Part shown: positions 6,057-9,359 of the stretch, one piece after another
Numbering within the stretch: position 1 is the first letter of the stretch
How the letters are laid out: every line of letters begins with the position of its first letter
Source of the DNA: Candidatus Peregrinibacteria bacterium
Lineage (GTDB): Bacteria; Patescibacteriota; Gracilibacteria; UBA1369; LOWO2-01-FULL-3
Direction: 5' to 3'
NCBI GenBank assembly: GCA_014728975.1
Contig: WJKQ01000030.1
Location: 1-9,359 of the forward strand
DNA: 9,359 nucleotides
The notes under the pieces: generated by a model
What the model was told of the DNA's origin: nothing
The model's database searches: none
The model's input: the letters and a program-made list of their open reading frames with translations, nothing else
Made by a program: the position numbers and the translations under genes

Positions 6057-7226
6057 ATGGAGGATGGATCTGAAACAAACAGCGAGGGGAGATATGAACT
6101 TGTGGAGATCGATTCCGTTGATATAGAAGATAGTAAGGAAATTCCCGGTCGTAGTGGAAGTAATGATTTGGGAGCTATAATCGAAAGTACAAGATCTGGT
6201 ATTAGAGGGCCTGTTCAGGACGAGCGATTTGACGCGGGCTTTGCTCACGAAGACACAATGCCTCCGTCTGGCGATACCAATCCCTCACTCCCGGCTTGTT
6301 TTAGAAATAGAGAAGATTCTTTGGACTCGCAAAATGTATCGGTGGAAGATGAATTAAGACGATGTAAAGCTTATATTCAGGTGCTTGTTGAGATGATAGA
6401 TTCTATTTGTAATGACTCTCAAATGAATAACGATTGCAAAAAAGGGTTGGAGGATATTTCGGGAGTTATCAATTTATTTGTGTCCAAATTAAACAGTATA
6501 ATGTCGCACTGTGAAAAAAACTCTCGGCAGGATACGTATGATTTACTTTTGAGAAGGCAGATAAGGATTGTTTTGCATGATTTAAAACAACCTTTGTCCG
6601 CTATGTTGATCTGTTGTGAAGATGCTCTTAGGAATTGGGATGATGTAGATTTTGATTATATTCAAGACCTTTTAAAAATTTTTAGAAAGCAGTGTAATGA
6701 ATTTATAGATACTTTTGATCAAATGCTCTCATATGGATTATCTATTATGGATTCTACTAATATTGATGGTTTAACCGATTCTTTACCTGTTTTACCATCG
6801 ATGATTTTGGAGTTGTGCAGGCAGAAAGGGCATGAGATTAAAACCGAGGTTAGAGATCGTATGATGTTTGTTTCTTTGGGGCCTGTACAATTAAATTATA
6901 TTTTACGTGAACTCGTTGCTAATTCTATGGATGCAATGGATGAAAACGGCGAGGTTAATATTGTTTTTTCGAGAGACGGCGATAAATGTAAGATTGAAGT
7001 TTCTGATAATGGTATGGGTATAAAGCCACGAGATATTGTTATGATATTTGAACCGCGGTTTAGCACCAAAACGGGCGGAGGAGGAATAGGTTTAACGGAA
7101 ATTAAAAGAATTCTGCGTAATTGCGGAGGAACTGTCCAGGTGTCCAGTATGTTAAATAAGGGAACAACCGTTACTATCTGGCTTCCAATTAGACAGAATG
7201 ATTCGGATTGGAGAAAGTTTATATAA
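6057..7226 (+). CDS. Soluble sensor histidine kinase with acidic N-terminal tail
   Basis: A 389-residue histidine kinase that would autophosphorylate on H174 and pass the phosphate to a response regulator. Residues 1-95 are rich in Asp, Glu, Ser and Gly and look disordered. About 96-165 is helical. The DHp helix carries the H-box HDLKQPLSAM (174-183). The ATPase domain shows the N-box E-L-V-A-N-S (N289), G1 DNGMG (317-321), the F-box FEPRFSTK and G2 GGGGIGL (340-346). The HDLKQPL-type H-box and FEPxFxTK-type F-box resemble NtrB-like kinases. All catalytic motifs look intact. There is no membrane segment, no recognisable PAS or GAF domain and no response regulator beside it, so the signal and partner are unknown. 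The ATG at 6057 is preferred. The ATG at 6052 is out of frame. It lies 98 nt after the ATPase gene, so it may be transcribed independently or by read-through. Confidence 0.88.
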   Translation: MEDGSETNSEGRYELVEIDSVDIEDSKEIPGRSGSNDLGAIIESTRSGIRGPVQDERFDAGFAHEDTMPPSGDTNPSLPACFRNREDSLDSQNVSVEDELRRCKAYIQVLVEMIDSICNDSQMNNDCKKGLEDISGVINLFVSKLNSIMSHCEKNSRQDTYDLLLRRQIRIVLHDLKQPLSAMLICCEDALRNWDDVDFDYIQDLLKIFRKQCNEFIDTFDQMLSYGLSIMDSTNIDGLTDSLPVLPSMILELCRQKGHEIKTEVRDRMMFVSLGPVQLNYILRELVANSMDAMDENGEVNIVFSRDGDKCKIEVSDNGMGIKPRDIVMIFEPRFSTKTGGGGIGLTEIKRILRNCGGTVQVSSMLNKGTTVTIWLPIRQNDSDWRKFI

Positions 7227-7287
7227 AATATTTTTTTAAAAAATTTTATTTTAGTGTATATTTTATTTTGGAATATTATATACAAGC

Positions 7288-8421
7288 ATGCCGGAATCCA
7301 AAAAATCCACTAAATCTACTGATGCCAGGTTAAAAGCCAAATATGGCAATACGTTGATTATAGAAAAATTACCGGGTTATTTTTTGATTATTTGCCTTGC
7401 TGCCGCGTTTTCTTTTCTTATTTATATTTTATGGCCTTTTATTACATCGATTTTTTTAGCCGGTGTTTTGACTGTTGCTTTTTATTCGGTATATAAAATT
7501 GTATTAAGATTTTTTAGAGGCTGGTCAAGGACGGCTTCCATGGTTACCTGTTTGCTTGTTGTTTTGGTTGTTATTGTTCCTTTGAGTGTTTTTGTTCTTC
7601 TTCTTGCTACAGAGGCTTATGATACGTATCTGCTTATTCAGGATAACATCGGTTCCGGAGTTTTTGATAAATATCTTCAATGGGATGATGGAGGATATTT
7701 TTTTGATTTGAAAAGGAGAATTCAGCCTGTTATCGACCTGGACAGTATCGATATGAAAAAAACAATAATAAATATGGCGCAGAGCCTCAGTACATTTCTC
7801 GTTTCGCAGACCGCGAGTTTCTTAAAAGGGCTTTCAAACATTATAATGAAGCTTATTGTAATGATTTTTGCTCTATTTTATTTCTTTAAAGACGGTCATA
7901 AGCTTATAGATAAAATCGGGAGTCTTAGTCCTCTTCCTACTGTTTATGAAACCGAGCTTTTTCAAAAGATAGCTTCCATGGTTAAGGCTGTTGTGTTTGG
8001 AGTATTTTTCACTTCAATTATTCAGGGAATTGTAGGCGGTGTCGGATTTGGTATTATAGGCGTTTCCAATCCTATTTTTTGGGGGACAGCTATTGCTTTT
8101 TTCTCTCTTGTTCCTGTTGTGGGAACAGCTTTGGTGTGGGTACCGGCTTCCATAGTGCTGGCAATTATGGGGGAATATGGATCTGCGATTTTTCTTTTCT
8201 TGTGGGGGCTTCTGGCTGTCGGATCTGTAGATAATTTTGTGAGGCCTTATCTTATCGGCGGTAAAGCAAAAACTTATCCTCTTATGACCCTGCTTGTTGT
8301 TTTGGGTGGAGTCTTAACAATGGGACTGAAAGGTGTGATTATTGGTCCTTTGGTTCTGATGATTTTGATGTCCTTTCTTCATATTTATGAATCTGAATAT
8401 GGTAAGGTCCTGAAAAAGTAA
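7288..8421 (+). CDS. AI-2E family transporter (membrane permease)
   Basis: A 377-residue polytopic membrane protein of the AI-2E transporter family. The family is named for autoinducer-2 export, but members also include proteins tied to Na+/H+ exchange or unknown cargo, so the substrate here is not known. Hydrophobic segments lie at about 31-49, 50-68, 85-107, 183-200, 235-258, 264-292, 298-315 and 330-363. An extramembrane region falls at about 111-178, which is the usual layout. Family-like stretches are the conserved G-rich segment around 246-262, the F-S-L-V-P-V-V-G-T motif at 272-280, D315-N316 followed by a P-Y-L-I-G-G segment, and the terminal G-V-I-I-G-P-L motif at 349-355. The length is normal. 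The start ATG is preceded by a purely A/T-rich leader without Shine-Dalgarno. The stop is 14 nt before the next ATG, so the SLH gene is probably co-transcribed. Confidence 0.88.
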   Translation: MPESKKSTKSTDARLKAKYGNTLIIEKLPGYFLIICLAAAFSFLIYILWPFITSIFLAGVLTVAFYSVYKIVLRFFRGWSRTASMVTCLLVVLVVIVPLSVFVLLLATEAYDTYLLIQDNIGSGVFDKYLQWDDGGYFFDLKRRIQPVIDLDSIDMKKTIINMAQSLSTFLVSQTASFLKGLSNIIMKLIVMIFALFYFFKDGHKLIDKIGSLSPLPTVYETELFQKIASMVKAVVFGVFFTSIIQGIVGGVGFGIIGVSNPIFWGTAIAFFSLVPVVGTALVWVPASIVLAIMGEYGSAIFLFLWGLLAVGSVDNFVRPYLIGGKAKTYPLMTLLVVLGGVLTMGLKGVIIGPLVLMILMSFLHIYESEYGKVLKK

Positions 8422-8435
8422 CTTAAATTAATTTT

Positions 8436-9173
8436 ATGGACAGGAAAAAGTCTAATATATTATCTGAACATAAAGCGTTTTTATTTATTATGCTTTTATT
8501 TTGCATGGTGTCTTTATATGGAATTATTTCTTTTTTTGATTCCACAAATGATTATATAGACAATATGTATGTGTCTGCTGTGAATATTGATTCTGAAGAA
8601 AATAAGGATGAATCTGACAAATTGGATGTTTTTGCTGAGCTTTTTCGGGATGTAGGAAAAGACCATGTTCATTCGGAGGCTATAGCAGTTTTAAATGCCG
8701 AAGGAATAATTAAAGGATATGATGATGGAACTTTCAGGCCGGATGATAAGATAAACAGAGCTGAAATTTTACCTATTCTTACCAATGCTTTGGATTCGGA
8801 TTTTTCCGGAAGGGTGCTGGAGGACTGTTTTGTCGATATTCAGGATCAATGGTTTTCTGTCTTTGTATGTTACGCAAAGGAGCAGGGGTGGATCAGCGGT
8901 TTTGCAGATGGTTCTTATAGACCTGAAAGGGCTATTTCCAAAGCTGAAGCATTAAAAATTGTTTTTACTGCTTTCGATTATGAAGCTTGCGATTCTGTTA
9001 ATTTAAAGCCATACGAAGATGTTCCGATTGATAGCTGGTTTGCTCCATATGCATGCGCCGCAAAGAAAGATAAAATAATTTCGACAAATTATTTTTATGC
9101 GGATCATAAAATAACAAGAGCGGAATTTATACAGATCGTTTATAATGTTATGGTCAAGAAGAGTCTGCTTTAA
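8436..9173 (+). CDS. Membrane-anchored protein with three SLH domains
   Basis: A 245-residue surface protein. Residues 14-34 form one hydrophobic helix after a Lys/Arg-containing start, with no obvious cleavage site, so it is probably a signal anchor with the rest outside the membrane. A short acidic linker follows (about 35-65). Three SLH modules come next, at about 70-117, 131-178 and 193-240. The first two keep the G-(Y/F)-x-D-G-(T/S)-(F/Y)-R-P signature and the third is degenerate (S-T-N-Y-F-Y-A-D-H) but keeps I-T-R-A-E. SLH domains usually bind pyruvylated cell-wall polymers or take part in S-layer assembly. Cysteines 131, 145, 185 and 207 fall in and around modules 2 and 3 and may form disulfides. 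No separate S-layer body is attached, so this looks like a small tether or adaptor. The last 20 bases overlap the convergent gene on the minus strand. Confidence 0.87.
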   Translation: MDRKKSNILSEHKAFLFIMLLFCMVSLYGIISFFDSTNDYIDNMYVSAVNIDSEENKDESDKLDVFAELFRDVGKDHVHSEAIAVLNAEGIIKGYDDGTFRPDDKINRAEILPILTNALDSDFSGRVLEDCFVDIQDQWFSVFVCYAKEQGWISGFADGSYRPERAISKAEALKIVFTAFDYEACDSVNLKPYEDVPIDSWFAPYACAAKKDKIISTNYFYADHKITRAEFIQIVYNVMVKKSLL

Positions 9174-9357
9174 AGAGGTAATATAATACTATTATTCCGG
9201 TAATTATTGGTAAAAAAGTATAGTATCGCCATTTTGACGACGGATATGGTTCGCCGGATTTGTTTTCGGTTTTTTCGATAAGGAGATTTATTTTTTTTGT
9301 GAATTCTCCATTGGTTTTTGGGAGAGCTTTTATTTGAATTTTTTTTGTGTCTGAAAG
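9154..9357 (-). CDS. C-terminal end of a minus-strand membrane protein (5'-truncated)
   Basis: The minus-strand frame runs open from the right edge for 67 codons to a TGA at 9156-9154. The product has a polar, Lys-rich region (for example KIQIKALPKTNGEF) and then a near-terminal hydrophobic segment, YYTFLPIITGIIVLYYLF, before the tail KADSS. This is a plausible single C-terminal membrane anchor with the bulk of the protein outside the window. The other two minus-strand frames give less protein-like or interrupted readings. The plus strand has no gene after 9173, which supports a gene here. Family not recognised. The stop lies inside the SLH gene, so the two genes converge with a 20-nt overlap. 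Confidence 0.55.
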   Translation of the reverse strand, partial: LSDTKKIQIKALPKTNGEFTKKINLLIEKTENKSGEPYPSSKWRYYTFLPIITGIIVLYYLFKADSS

Positions 9358-9359
9358 TC

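Noticed and set aside
7224..7248. TAAAAT/ATTTTA inverted repeat after the kinase stop
   Set aside because: The stem is entirely A/T with an internal mismatch, too weak to call a terminator.
6896..7285. 129-codon open frame on the minus strand opposite the kinase ATPase domain
   Set aside because: It is antisense to the conserved N-to-G2 box region, and its sequence shows no family features of its own.
3739..9173. A coordinated defence or conjugation island
   Set aside because: The ATPase, kinase, AI-2E-family protein and SLH protein have no nuclease, relaxase, integrase or phage-like companion, and no repeats or tRNA borders are present.

Overview
The window reads as AT-rich chromosomal DNA from a Patescibacteria/CPR bacterium, most plausibly near Candidatus Peregrinibacteria. 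The placement rests on recalled family distributions, not on a search. It draws on a large Cys-rich, zinc-ribbon protein family seen often in CPR genomes, a CPR-style HerA/TraG-VirD4 ATPase, membrane-tethered SLH proteins, tight packing and a lack of clear Shine-Dalgarno sites. TGA is used as a true stop (four genes in a row end with it) and glycine is written GGN. This argues against the Gracilibacteria/Absconditabacteria, where UGA encodes glycine.

Region 1 (1-3646) holds three tandem same-strand paralogs of an uncharacterised Cys-rich family. The first is cut by the left edge, leaving its C-terminal zinc-ribbon module. The second (510-2156) and third (2198-3646) are complete. They share one plan: a terminal module, a Cys array closed by a Y-x-x-x-N-K-type cap, a second Cys array with the same cap, and another terminal module. 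In the first array every cysteine sits on the same three-residue register (14 of 14 and 19 of 19), partly in 15-residue units. That suggests a solenoid with stacked Cys columns. This is the strongest candidate in the window for something undescribed.

Region 2 (3647-9173) holds four more plus-strand genes: a HerA/TraG-VirD4-like DNA-translocating ATPase, a soluble sensor histidine kinase with an acidic N-terminus and no adjacent response regulator, an AI-2E-family membrane protein, and a membrane-anchored protein with three SLH domains. No shared pathway is evident. They look like housekeeping, surface and signalling genes in a compact arrangement. The ATPase is the only conjugation or secretion-type gene here, so no complete secretion system is visible.

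Region 3 (9154-9359) holds the 3' end of a convergent minus-strand gene whose product ends in a C-terminal membrane segment. Its stop lies inside the end of the SLH gene.

Regulation: two intergenic regions carry the same promoter-like pattern, TTGAC(A/T)-N16-TAGC(A/T)T, 23-24 nt before an ATG. One of them overlaps a terminator-like hairpin. No gap without coding exceeds 100 bases. I found no tRNA, rRNA, CRISPR array, insertion sequence or attachment site.
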